DNA from: DATATJ01 sp963789075
GTDB taxonomy: Bacteria > Acidobacteriota > Vicinamibacteria > Vicinamibacterales > CAVVIG01
Length of the DNA: 64,000 nt
Direction of reading: 5' to 3'
Assembly: GCA_963789075.1 (NCBI GenBank)
Contig: CAWBJQ010000005.1
Location: 62,001-126,000 of the forward strand
A model generated the notes under the pieces. That model did not search any database and was not told where the DNA came from. It saw only the letters and a list, made by a program, of their open reading frames with translations. Numbering within the stretch: the first letter of the stretch is position 1; every line of letters begins with the position of its first letter. Position numbers and translations under genes: made by a program. Shown piece after piece: positions 56,357-64,000 of this stretch.

Positions 56357-57110
56357 TCAAACGGTCAAGTTCGTCTGCTCTTTCGCGCCCCGCCGTAGAA
56401 TCCACCACAGCAGCACACCGAACGACATCGCGACCGCCACGAACGTGGCGGCAAACAGCCAGAGCGTGCGATAGAGAATCGACTGCGTCTGCATGCGCGC
56501 TTCGAGCGTCATCGGCACGCCGCGGAGACGCTCGGCCAGCGGCTGCTCCCACACCAGGATGTTGCCGCGCCGCGGATCAGATCCGGTGTTGTGATACGTG
56601 ATCTTGCTCGGCAGATGCAGCCGGAACGCCACGACCTCGCGCCCGTTCCAGCCCGCGATCGGCCGGCGCGGCGGCCGCCACCGGCGCGCCGATCTCCTGC
56701 TTGTACACGTCCAGGGAGTCGTCGCGCGTGAACTGATACGTGGACCAGGCAAAGGGCGCCGCCTCGTGCAGCCGCCGCACGTCCGGCACGTCGAGGCGGA
56801 CGTGGATGAATTGCCGGTTGCTCCGGCGCGACGTGCTCACGCGCCCGTGCACGTGCGTCACCGCCGTTTCGAAATAGCGGCTCACCTGCTCGCGGTCGAT
56901 GCGCGCGCGCGGATCGGTGTCGAACGACGTCCCGCGCAGCGCATTCAGCGCCGCGATCGAGCTGTTCACGTACACCGTGGCGCTACCGTCGAGCGAGAGG
57001 TACATCTCCTCTTCGTACTCGTACGGCCGGAAGAACCCGCCCGCACCGCACCCGATCGCGGCGATCAGCAGGGCGGCGATCGTCAGCGCGCCGAGCGCGC
57101 GAATCCGCAT
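56357..57110 (-). CDS. Lipoprotein with C-terminal membrane anchor, hypothetical; frameshift near 56675
   Basis: The N-terminus is a lipoprotein signal (IRALGALTIAALLIAAIGC-GA). The body reads PYEYEEEMYLSLDGSATVYV, VNSSIAALNALRGTSFD, FIHVRLDVPDVRRLHEAAPF, WSTYQFTRDDSLDVYKQEIG, and after a +1 event in the GC-rich stretch 56662-56685 continues AGWNGREVVAFRLHLPSKIT, RRGNILVWEQPLAERLRGVP and a membrane helix (LWLFAATFVAVAMSFGVLLW). Reassembled length is 250. I recognise no named family. It is likely anchored at both ends in the inner or outer membrane. ATG 57110 is divergent from polA with 36 nt between starts. Confidence 0.65.
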
Positions 57111-57122
57111 AAGCGCCAATGA

Positions 57123-57128
57123 TATAGT
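57123..57128 (+). promoter_or_regulatory. Possible -10 (TATAGT) upstream of polA
   Basis: TATAGT lies 18 nt before ATG 57147, giving a short leader of about a dozen bases that is C-rich with no Shine-Dalgarno. It is within the divergent promoter region shared with the lipoprotein gene. Confidence 0.4.
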
Positions 57129-57146
57129 AAAAATTTCCCCCACTTC

Positions 57147-59839
57147 ATGGCCGCCAGACCTCTTCTCTATCTCATCGACGGCAGCTCGCAGATGTACCGC
57201 GCGTACCACGCGCCGATCCGCACCGCTGAAGGCGGGCTGCTCCGCAACGCCCAGGGACGTCCGACCAACGCCGTCTACATCTTCGTGACGATGCTGCGGA
57301 AGCTGATGAAGGATTTCGCGCCCGAGTTCATCGCCGCGTCATTCGATCTGCCGGGGCGCACGTTCCGCGACGATCTCGCCGCCGACTACAAAGCGAACCG
57401 CGCGCCGATGCCCGACGAGCTGGCCGAGCAGATTCCCATGGTGCACGCCGCCTGCGAGGCGCTCGGCGTGCCCATCCTCACGTCCGAACGCTACGAAGCC
57501 GACGACGTCATCGGCACGTTGACCATGAAGGCGGCCGCCGCCGGATTCGACGTCGCCATCGTCACCAGCGACAAGGATTTCTATCAGCTCGTGCAGGACG
57601 GCATCCGCGTGTTCAACCCGCGCGACGAGGGCACGTGGTACGACGCGGCGGGCGTGAAAGAGAAATTCGGCGTCGCGCCGGAGCAGGTCGTCGACGTCCT
57701 CGCGCTGATGGGCGACACGATCGACAACATCAAGGGCGTGCCGGGCATCGGCGAAAAGGGAGCTCGCGAGCTCATCTCGCAGTACGGGACGCTCGAGAAC
57801 CTGATCGCACACGCCTCTGAAGTGAAGAACAAGCGGTCCCGAGAGGGCCTGCTCGCCCACGCGCGACGATGCGCGGCAGAGCCAGCATCTCGCGCGCATC
57901 CACACCGACGTGCCGGTGTCGTTCGAGCCGGAGGCCCTGCGGTACCGCGGCGCATCGCGCGAGCGCTGCTTCGCGATTTTCAACGAGATGGGATTCCGCA
58001 CGCTCGTCACCGAGTACGCGCCGACCGCCGACTCCATCGTCAAGAGCTACCGCATCGTCAATACCGCCGACGACGTGCGCGCGCTGGCGGAGAGCCTGCG
58101 CGCGGCAGGACGCTTCTCGCTGCGCGTGCTGGCGGATCAGCCGTCGGCGATGCGCGCGTCGATCGTCGGGCTGGCGTTCTCGACGGCTCCACGCGACGCG
58201 CAATACGTGCCGGTCGGACACCGCGCGCTGGGCGTCGACGGCAACGTGCCGCTGGCGGTCGCGCTCGAGGCGCTGGCGCCGGTGCTCGAGGATCCGGCCG
58301 TCTTGAAAGACGGGCACGACGTGAAGTTCGACACGATCGTGCTGGCGCGACACGGCGTGACGCTGCGCGGCGTGGACACCGACACGATGATCGTCAGCTA
58401 TCTGCTCGACGCGACGCGGTCGGCGCACCGGCTCGAAGATCTCGGGCTCGAGCACACCAGCTACAAGGCGCTGACCGAGGAGGACGTCTGCGGCCGAGGC
58501 GTGAAAGCGCTCTCGCTGGGCGACCTGCCGCCGAACGCGCTCCTGACCTACGCCGGAGAGCGCGCGGACCTCGCCGGTCAGCTCGCGCCGATCTTCCGCG
58601 ATCTGCTGGCCAAGGAGCAGTTGACCGAGGTGTACCGAGACGCTCGAGCGGCCGCTGATTCCGGTGCTCGTCGACGTCGAGCGCGCCGGCGTCCGGATCG
58701 ACGCGCCGGCCCTCGCCGCGCAGTCGCAGGCCATCGATCAGGATCTGGCGCGCCGCACCGCGCAGATTTTCGAGCATGCGGGCGGCGAATTCAACATCAA
58801 CTCGCCCAAGCAGTTGTCGTCGGTGCTGTTCGAACGCCTGCAGCTGCCGACGCTGCAGAAAGGCGGCAAGACGTCGACGGCGGTCGACGTGCTCGAAGAG
58901 CTGGCGCTCGCGCACGAGCTGCCGCGGCTGATCCTCGAATGGCGCGGGCTGATGAAGCTGAAAGGCACGTACATCGACGCGCTGCCGCAGCTGGTGAACC
59001 CGGACACCGGCCGCGTGCACACGTGCTTCAACCAGGCAGTCGCGGCCACCGGGCGCTTGAGCAGCAGCGATCCGAACCTGCAGAACATTCCGATCCGCAC
59101 CGAGCTGGGGCGCGAGATCCGGCGCGCCTTCATCGCGGAAGCGGGCCACGTGCTGATTTCCGCGGATTACTCGCAGATCGAGCTGCGCGTGCTGGCGCAT
59201 CTGGCGGAGGACGAGACGCTGATTGCCGCGTTCACTCGCGGCGACGACATTCACGATCAGACCGCGCTGAAGGTGTTCGGTGCGGACAGCAGCTTGTCGA
59301 AGCACGAGCTGCGGCGGCGCGCCAAGATCGTCAACTACGCGCTGCTCTACGGCAAGACGGCCTTCTCGCTCGCCAAAGACATCGGCGTCACGCCGCAGGC
59401 CGCTCAGGCCTTCATCGACGCGTATTTCGCCGGCTTCCCGCAGGTGCGCGGCTTCATCGATCGGACGCTCGAAGAGGGCCGCGTCACCGGCGTCGTCAAG
59501 ACGCTCTATGGCAGGCGGCGCCTGGTGCCCGAGCTGAACAGCCGCAACGGCCAGATTCGATCCGGCGCCGAGCGGTACACCGTCAACATGCCGATTCAAG
59601 GCACGGCGGCGGACATCATGAAGCGCGCGATGATCGACGTGCACGCGGCGCTGGCGCCGCGCGACGATGCGCGGATGATTCTGACGGTGCACGACGAACT
59701 GCTGTTCGAAGTCCGTGCGGACCAGGCCGACGAAATCGCCGCCATCGTGCGCGATCGGATGCAGTCGGCCGCGACGCTGCGCGTGCCGCTTACGGTCGAC
59801 GTGGGCATCGGCGAGAATTGGAAAGACGCGAAACCGTAA
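57147..59839 (+). CDS. polA: DNA polymerase I; two frameshifts
   Basis: The reassembled protein is 896 residues. The N-terminal 5-prime nuclease domain is clear: LIDGSSQMYRAYHAP, FDLPGRTFRDDLAADYKANR, RYEADDVIGTL, IVTSDKDFYQLV and DNIKGVPGIGEKGA. The middle 3-prime exonuclease-like domain has lost the D-x-E of motif I (LRVLADQPSAM where active forms read DTET) and the motif III Asp (YAGERADL). The polymerase domain is complete: RLSSSDPNLQNIPIRTE, ISADYSQIELRVLAHL with the catalytic Asp, RRRAKIVNYALLYGKTAFSL and MILTVHDELLFEV. Proofreading is therefore doubtful. Frames change by +1 at 57861 and 58636, joining the domains. Confidence 0.9.
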
Positions 59840-59863
59840 GGCGGACCGCGTGTCCACGATCAG

Positions 59864-59883
59864 GGCCGACACATAGGTCGGCC
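59864..59883. terminator. GGCCGAC/GTCGGCC hairpin between convergent polA and TPR gene
   Basis: A perfect 7-bp stem (59864-59870 with 59877-59883) around ACATAG lies between two stops 48 nt apart. It can end transcription of both genes, although no U-run follows. Confidence 0.6.
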
Positions 59884-59887
59884 GCTC

Positions 59888-60697
59888 TTACTTCTTCCAG
59901 CGCTCCTTGAACCGCTCCCATTCCTCTCGTAACTGCTCGGGTTGTTGTGCCGTGGCTTTCGCGCGCTCGGGTACGAGTGCGTGAAGCATGAGGCGATCGA
60001 TGTCGGCGCGCAGCGCCTCGCCGTCGTCGGCGGCGAGAGAAGAGCGGACCCAGCCTGCCAGTGCAGCGTCCCATGCGGCTTGCAGATCGCCTTGGCCGCG
60101 CGCGGCGGCTGTCAGCCAGTAGGCTGCGGCAGCGCTCGACGGATGGGTACCGAGCTCGTGCTGCATCCGCTCGCGGATGCGCGTATAGAGGGGCTGCCGC
60201 TCCAGCTCCGAACGGGGTTTGGCGTCGCGATCGATCGCGGTTGCCCACCAGTCGACGGCACGCTCGCGCGCGTCGGGGCCGAGCTCGTCCTGCGCCAGCA
60301 CGGAATCAAAGATATCAGCCGCGGCGCCGTACGAGCCCTCGAAGAAGAGTGTTTCGCCGAGTCCGACGATGAGCTCGACGCGCTCGCGCGATGGCAGACG
60401 CCTGGGATCGAGGCGACGCAAACGCTCGCGCGCGTTGGTGAGGTCGTCAGAGGCCGCACTGTCGCGGAATCGCTCGAGGTAAGCACGGGCGGCGATCAAA
60501 TCGGCGCTGTCGGCGCGCCCCGGAAGGAGCCGCGCCTCTTCGGCCGCATTGACGGCCGCTTCGAACTGCCGTTGGTTGTAGAGCGTCCGGGCGCGCGCGA
60601 GGGCGTCCAGCTTGTCGGCCGCGCCCGCCGGCGCCGCGGCCAGTCCGGTCGCGATTACGCATCGCGAGCATGCACGCAGCGCGAGCCATACGCCCAT
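59888..60697 (-). CDS. Exported helical-repeat (TPR-like) protein, 269 residues
   Basis: A signal peptide (ALRACSRCVIATGLAAAPAGA) is followed by an all-helical chain of TPR-like pairs: LARARTLYNQRQFEAAVNAA, IAARAYLERFRDSAASDD, LIVGLGETLFFEGSYGAAAD, YWLTAAARGQGDLQAAWDAA. Such proteins are scaffolds; no enzyme motif is seen. The C-terminal segment is a Lys/Glu-rich helix (LREEWERFKERWKK). ATG 60697 is chosen because the signal peptide begins there. It is divergent from pcnB, with 85 nt between starts, and convergent with polA, with a hairpin between the stops. Confidence 0.65.
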   Translation of the reverse strand: MGVWLALRACSRCVIATGLAAAPAGAADKLDALARARTLYNQRQFEAAVNAAEEARLLPGRADSADLIAARAYLERFRDSAASDDLTNARERLRRLDPRRLPSRERVELIVGLGETLFFEGSYGAAADIFDSVLAQDELGPDARERAVDWWATAIDRDAKPRSELERQPLYTRIRERMQHELGTHPSSAAAAYWLTAAARGQGDLQAAWDAALAGWVRSSLAADDGEALRADIDRLMLHALVPERAKATAQQPEQLREEWERFKERWKK

Positions 60698-60768
60698 CGT
60701 AACATACCCGAAAACTGCGCCTAACTTATTGTCGACACAACGGTTAGTCGTCATCCGCAGCGACTTGG

Positions 60769-60782
60769 TACAATGCCGTGCA
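60769..60782 (+). promoter_or_regulatory. -10 (TACAAT) eight nt before pcnB
   Basis: TACAAT at 60769-60774 is followed by eight bases and ATG 60783, with no Shine-Dalgarno. The spacing equals that at pruA and the M14 gene. Confidence 0.45.
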
Positions 60783-62094
60783 ATGGTCGCCCCCCGGATC
60801 ATTCCGCGCGCCGAGCACCCCATTTCGCGGCGCGATGTGGATGCCGATGCGCTGAAGGTGCTCTACCGGCTGCGGCAGGGCGATCACGTCGCGTATCTGG
60901 TCGGCGGCAGCGTCCGCGATCTGCTGCTCGGACGCCGGCCGAAAGACTTCGACATCGGCACGTCGGCACACCCGTACCAGGTCAAGAAGCTGTTTCGCAA
61001 CTGTTGGATCATCGGACGGCGCTTCCGTCTCGCGCACGTGAAGTTCGGCACCAAGGTGATCGAGGTCGCCACGTTCCGCCGCCAGGTCGCAGCCGGTGAG
61101 GAGGTCGTGCAGGATGGCGTGCCCGCGCCGGATCCGAGCACGCCTGAAGGCGAGCACCTGATTCATCACGACAACACCTTCGGCACGCCGGAAGAGGACG
61201 CGTTCCGTCGCGACTTCACCATCAACGCGCTCTTCTACGACATCGCCACGTTCTCGATCATCGATTACGTCGGCGGCCTCGATGACGTGCGCGCCGGGAT
61301 CGTGCGGGCGATCGGGGATCCAGACGTGCGGCTGCGCGAGGATCCGGTGCGCATGCTCCGGGCGGTGGCGCTTGCGGCGCGGCTCGACTTCGCGATCGAC
61401 CCACCGGTGCTCGATGCGATCCGCAGGAACCGGCGGGAGATCGCGAAGAGCTCGCTGCCGCGGCTGCTGGAGGAGTATTACAAGATTCTGCGCGCGGGCG
61501 CGTCCGAGCAGGCATTCCGCAGTCTCGCCGAGCTGGGGCTCCTCGAGCCGATCTCCGCGGAGCTGCATCGCGGCGCGGCCGGTCCGCTCTGGGGCTCGCT
61601 CGCGGCGCTCGATGCGTATCGGCATCGGTTCGAATCGACGCCCGACACGCTGACGAACCCGATTCTGCTCGGCAGCCTGCTCGTGCCGCTCGGCATCTCG
61701 CTGCATCCGCCGCGACCGCGCGTGGTCGAAGCCGAGAGCAAGACCGCCCGGCGTCATCCGCCGATTCCCCGGCTGGGTGATCTCCCGCTCGCCCGGCGCG
61801 ACGTCGAACGACTGCGTCAGATCGTGAGCCTGCAGCGCCGGCTCCACGATCTCGACGCGAGTCCGCGTGCACAGCGCGCGCTGGTACAGCGGGGCATGTT
61901 CCGCGACGCGCTCACCTGGCTGGAAATTCACGGCGATGCGCCGGCACTCGTGGCGCACTGGAACGCGCTGCTCGCCAGCCTGGCCAGCGCCGAACTGGCA
62001 GCCGGTAGCGGCCGGCGCCGAAGGCGAACCGCCGCCTCTCCGGCGCAAGCGCCGCCGCAGACGGCGCCGCTTCAGGCCAGCGCCGACGGAATAA
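60783..62094 (+). CDS. pcnB: Poly(A) polymerase I / tRNA nucleotidyltransferase family; frameshift near 61998
   Basis: The N-terminus matches bacterial PcnB: RIIPRAEHPISRRDVDADAL, KVLYRLRQG, LVGGSVRDLLLGRRPKDFDI with the catalytic DxD, VKKLFRNCWIIGRRFRLAHV and IEVATFRRQ, then the RRDFTINALFYD block and RLREDPVRMLRAVALAARLD. It adds poly(A) tails to RNA; a CCA-adding role is less likely given the PcnB-type start. Read straight on, the frame passes through 62094 into GGGATC and CACGAAG repeats and overlaps the desaturase gene. A +1 event at 61998 (CTG-G-CAG) gives a normal ending, AGAEGEPPPLRRK then an Arg-rich tail and FRPAPTE, stop at 62092-62094, 436 residues. Confidence 0.85.
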
Positions 62095-62095
62095 C

Positions 62096-62128
62096 AGGGA
62101 TCAGGGATCGGGGATCAGGGATCGGGAC
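62096..62128. repeat. GGGATC-type tandem array
   Basis: GGGATCA and GGGATCG units alternate four to five times right after the inferred pcnB stop. The unit differs by one base from the GGGATT arrays at 45082 and 55428. Confidence 0.8.
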
Positions 62129-62137
62129 GCCGTTCTT

Positions 62138-62218
62138 CATCACGGAGTCACGAAGAACACGAAGTTCACGAAGCGATCCCATACTTGAGAGATCTCCGTA
62201 TCCTCCGTACCTTCGTGA
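62138..62218. repeat. Palindromic CACGAAG/CACGGAG repeat (locus 12)
   Basis: Left arm TTCATCACGGAGTCACGAAG and AACACGAAGTTCACGAAG, right arm AGATCTCCGTATCCTCCGTA and CCTTCGTGATG. It lies between convergent pcnB and the desaturase gene. Confidence 0.8.
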
Positions 62219-62224
62219 TGGAAC

Positions 62225-62246
62225 GCCGGGTCTGAAAAGACCCGGC
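62225..62246. terminator. GCCGGGTCT/AGACCCGGC hairpin
   Basis: A perfect 9-bp stem with a GAAA loop, followed by CTAC. It is the strongest member of the CCGGGTC hairpin family and sits between two convergent genes, so it probably terminates both. Confidence 0.6.
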
Positions 62247-62283
62247 CTACACGTGTCATTTCGCCACGTGCGCTGGGATGGGT

Positions 62284-63036
62284 CTACGCCGCGATCTCGT
62301 CGATCGTCTTTGACGGCTTCGCGAGGTTCAGCGCGATCAACAGCTTGATGAACGGCCACGCGGGATCGATCTCGCTCCACTTGAAGCTGAACTTCGGGCT
62401 GCGCGGATACCCGTGGTGGTTGTTGTGCAGGCCCTCGCCGCCGGTGAGCAGCGCCAGGAAGCGGATGTTGGTCGCCGTGTTGTCGAAGTTCTTGTAGCCG
62501 ACGTGATGGCAAAGGCCGTTGATCGACGAAGAGAGCACGAACACGTACATCACGGCGTGTACGCCGGCGGCAAACAGCCCCCAGCCCAGGCTGAGACCAA
62601 AGCCGAGCGTGAGCGTCGCGCACAGAATCACGGTGCCGATCGCCAAGCCAACGAGACCGCGGCGGAAGACCTGCGTGTCCCACCAGCCCTCGTGGATGTC
62701 GCGCGCGTATCGGGCGACGACGTCGGTCTTCTTGACCTCGCGCATGTAGTAGTAGACGTTCCCGAGCTGCACGTTCCAGAAGCCCTCGAGCATCGGGCTG
62801 TGCGGGTCGCCTTCCTTGTCGGTGAACGCGTGATGCTTTCGGTGGACCGCCACCCACTCCTTCGTCGACAGCCCCGTGGTCAGCCAGAGCGAAAACTTGA
62901 ACATCCACTCGACAGCCGGATTCATCGTGAGCGCCATGTGCGTCGCGGTCCGATGGAGATAGATGGTCGTGCCGAGCACCGCGATCTGCGTGACCACAGC
63001 CGACGCGACAAGGGCTATGAGGAGAGAAGAAAGCAC
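62284..63036 (-). CDS. Fatty-acid (acyl-CoA/acyl-lipid delta-9-type) desaturase, 250 residues
   Basis: Three histidine boxes that bind the di-iron centre are present: HRTATH at residues 28-33, HRKHH at 65-69, and HNNHH near residue 211. Four membrane segments flank them (about 4-24, 44-64, 130-150, 155-175). The enzyme inserts a double bond into a fatty-acyl chain using O2 and an electron donor; no ferredoxin or reductase is encoded next to it. The start is GTG 63036. It is convergent with pcnB and has a CCGGGTC hairpin after its stop. The gap to serC (63037-63161) shows no other gene. Confidence 0.85.
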   Translation of the reverse strand: MLSSLLIALVASAVVTQIAVLGTTIYLHRTATHMALTMNPAVEWMFKFSLWLTTGLSTKEWVAVHRKHHAFTDKEGDPHSPMLEGFWNVQLGNVYYYMREVKKTDVVARYARDIHEGWWDTQVFRRGLVGLAIGTVILCATLTLGFGLSLGWGLFAAGVHAVMYVFVLSSSINGLCHHVGYKNFDNTATNIRFLALLTGGEGLHNNHHGYPRSPKFSFKWSEIDPAWPFIKLLIALNLAKPSKTIDEIAA

Positions 63037-63161
63037 GGTACTGCCTCCGAAAAAATGACGCTAATTGCTGACCCGTGAGACCTTTGGGGGGACAAGAGGC
63101 GAAGCAACGATGATATCACGGAACCGGGGTCCCGGCCACCGCAATCCCCGTAAGTCCTTGG

Positions 63162-64000
63162 CTAGCCGTTCTTTCGCTCGAATTCCTGCATGAAGCTCAC
63201 GAGCGCGTCGACGCCCGCCTCCGGGAACGCGTTGTAGATCGATGCGCGCATCCCGCCGACCGCGCGGTGTCCCTTCAGGCCGTCGAGGCCCGCAGCCTCC
63301 GATTCCTTGACGAACCGTGCCTCGAGATCTTCCGTCGCGAGCCGGAACGTGACGTTCATCAGCGACCGGCTCTCCTTCTGGGCGGTGCCTCGATAGAAAC
63401 CGGTCCGGTCGATCTCGGCATACAGCTTTCGCGCCTTCCGCTCGTTGACGACGGCGATCGCCGGGAGGCCGCCTTGTTCCAGAAGCCAGTGCATGACGAG
63501 ACCGAGCGCGTACACGGCAAACGCCGGCGGCGTGTTGTAGAGCGACTTGTTCTCCGCGTGCACCGCGTAATTCAGCATCGTCGGCAGGGTCTTCTGCGAG
63601 CGCGCGAGCATGTCTTCGCGGATGATCACGACGGTGACGCCGGCGGGACCCATGTTCTTCTGGGCGCCCGCGTAGATGAGCGCGTGGCGGGACACGTCGA
63701 TCGGGCGGCTGAACATGTCCGACGACGTGTCGTTGACGAGCGGCGCCTCGCCGACGTCCGGCAGCCGCTTGAACTCGGTCCCCTCGATCGTGTTGTTCGA
63801 GGTCATGTGCACGTAGGCGGCGCCTTTGGTCAGCGCCAGCTCGGACTGGGCCGGGATCCGCGAGTAGTGATCCGCCTTGGTGGAGCCGACGACGTTGACG
63901 GCGCCCACCTTCTTGGCTTCCTTGATCGCCTTCTCGGCCCACGAGCCGGTATCGATGTAGTCGGCGGTCGCGCCGGCGGTCAGCAGGTTCATCGGCACCA
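63162..64000 (-). CDS. serC: Phosphoserine aminotransferase, C-terminal three quarters (partial)
   Basis: The frame is open to the end of the window on the minus strand, so the N-terminus is missing. Landmarks of SerC are EAKKVGAVNVVGSTKADHYS, TSNNTIEGTEF, VNDTSSDMFSRPIDV, the PLP lysine in LIYAGAQKNMGPAGVTVVII, and the closing KGHRAVGGMRASIYNAFPEA. The enzyme makes 3-phosphoserine in serine synthesis and is also used in vitamin B6 synthesis. It is minus-strand like the desaturase but separated by 125 bp. No frameshift is needed over the 279 visible residues. Confidence 0.92.
   Translation of the reverse strand, partial: VPMNLLTAGATADYIDTGSWAEKAIKEAKKVGAVNVVGSTKADHYSRIPAQSELALTKGAAYVHMTSNNTIEGTEFKRLPDVGEAPLVNDTSSDMFSRPIDVSRHALIYAGAQKNMGPAGVTVVIIREDMLARSQKTLPTMLNYAVHAENKSLYNTPPAFAVYALGLVMHWLLEQGGLPAIAVVNERKARKLYAEIDRTGFYRGTAQKESRSLMNVTFRLATEDLEARFVKESEAAGLDGLKGHRAVGGMRASIYNAFPEAGVDALVSFMQEFERKNG

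Noticed and set aside
60783..62348. pcnB extending to 62348
   Set aside because: The last 85 residues would be encoded by repeats and overlap the desaturase gene; the +1-corrected frame gives a family-like end at 62094.

Overview
The window is a GC-rich (about 65 percent by eye) bacterial chromosome segment with about 53 protein genes on both strands. I recognised no rRNA, tRNA, CRISPR array, insertion sequence or phage gene by eye. The gene content points to Acidobacteriota, probably the Vicinamibacteria side. This is inference from the combination of a TonB-dependent receptor carrying a carboxypeptidase-regulatory domain, secreted regulatory-domain paralogues, a DUF1800/DUF1501 pair, several exported peptidases (M14, M28, S9, P1), two PYROXD2-like oxidoreductases, an ECF sigma factor with an NrsF-type partner, and dense palindromic intergenic repeats.

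Layout. 0-8 kb: end of a Rieske oxygenase, 1-pyrroline-5-carboxylate dehydrogenase (pruA), the sigma factor/NrsF pair, a GcvT-family protein and twin PYROXD2-like flavoproteins. 8-20 kb: an M14 carboxypeptidase, two tandem carboxypeptidase-regulatory-like proteins, a GNAT protein, the DUF1800/DUF1501 export pair and a D-threonine-aldolase-family enzyme. 20-27 kb: an orphan bacterial microcompartment shell protein (BMC-H), a MerR regulator, pterin carbinolamine dehydratase, ThiO, an acyl-CoA dehydrogenase and a Phd/VapC toxin-antitoxin pair. 27-38 kb: a BLH-like phosphatase, a PLP decarboxylase, SixA, DUF1684, two M28 peptidases, a class-III aminotransferase and an M20 deacylase. 38-48.5 kb: the TonB receptor, two P1 peptidases flanking a solute:sodium symporter and an SDR, a tartrate/malate-type dehydrogenase and an amidohydrolase. 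48.5-64 kb: Ku, an S9 peptidase, a DUF1223/DAO/RNB operon, PolA, PcnB, a fatty-acid desaturase and SerC.

Taken together the segment looks like a proteolytic, amino-acid-using lifestyle: exported peptidases and a TonB receptor bring in peptides, and PruA, the GcvT-family protein, aminotransferase, decarboxylase, ThiO, DAO oxidase and D-amino-acid enzyme could process the products. This is an inference from families, not a demonstrated pathway.

Two properties cut across the window. First, 27 apparent frameshifts break 19 otherwise well-conserved genes, and 24 of them are of the +1 class (one surplus base). They cluster in 0.6-20 kb and 52-62 kb. I read them as residual insertion errors of the assembly, and I give gene spans across them. 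Second, nearly every larger intergenic gap carries structured repeats: CACGAAG/CACGGAG palindromes (12 loci), an inner palindrome nested in three of them, CTTTAG-core mini-hairpins, CCGGGTC-type hairpins and GGGATT/GGGATC arrays. Several genes have a -10-like hexamer 6-8 nt before the start codon, suggesting leaderless mRNAs. The orphan BMC shell gene is the most unusual single gene. No gap between genes exceeds 300 bases.
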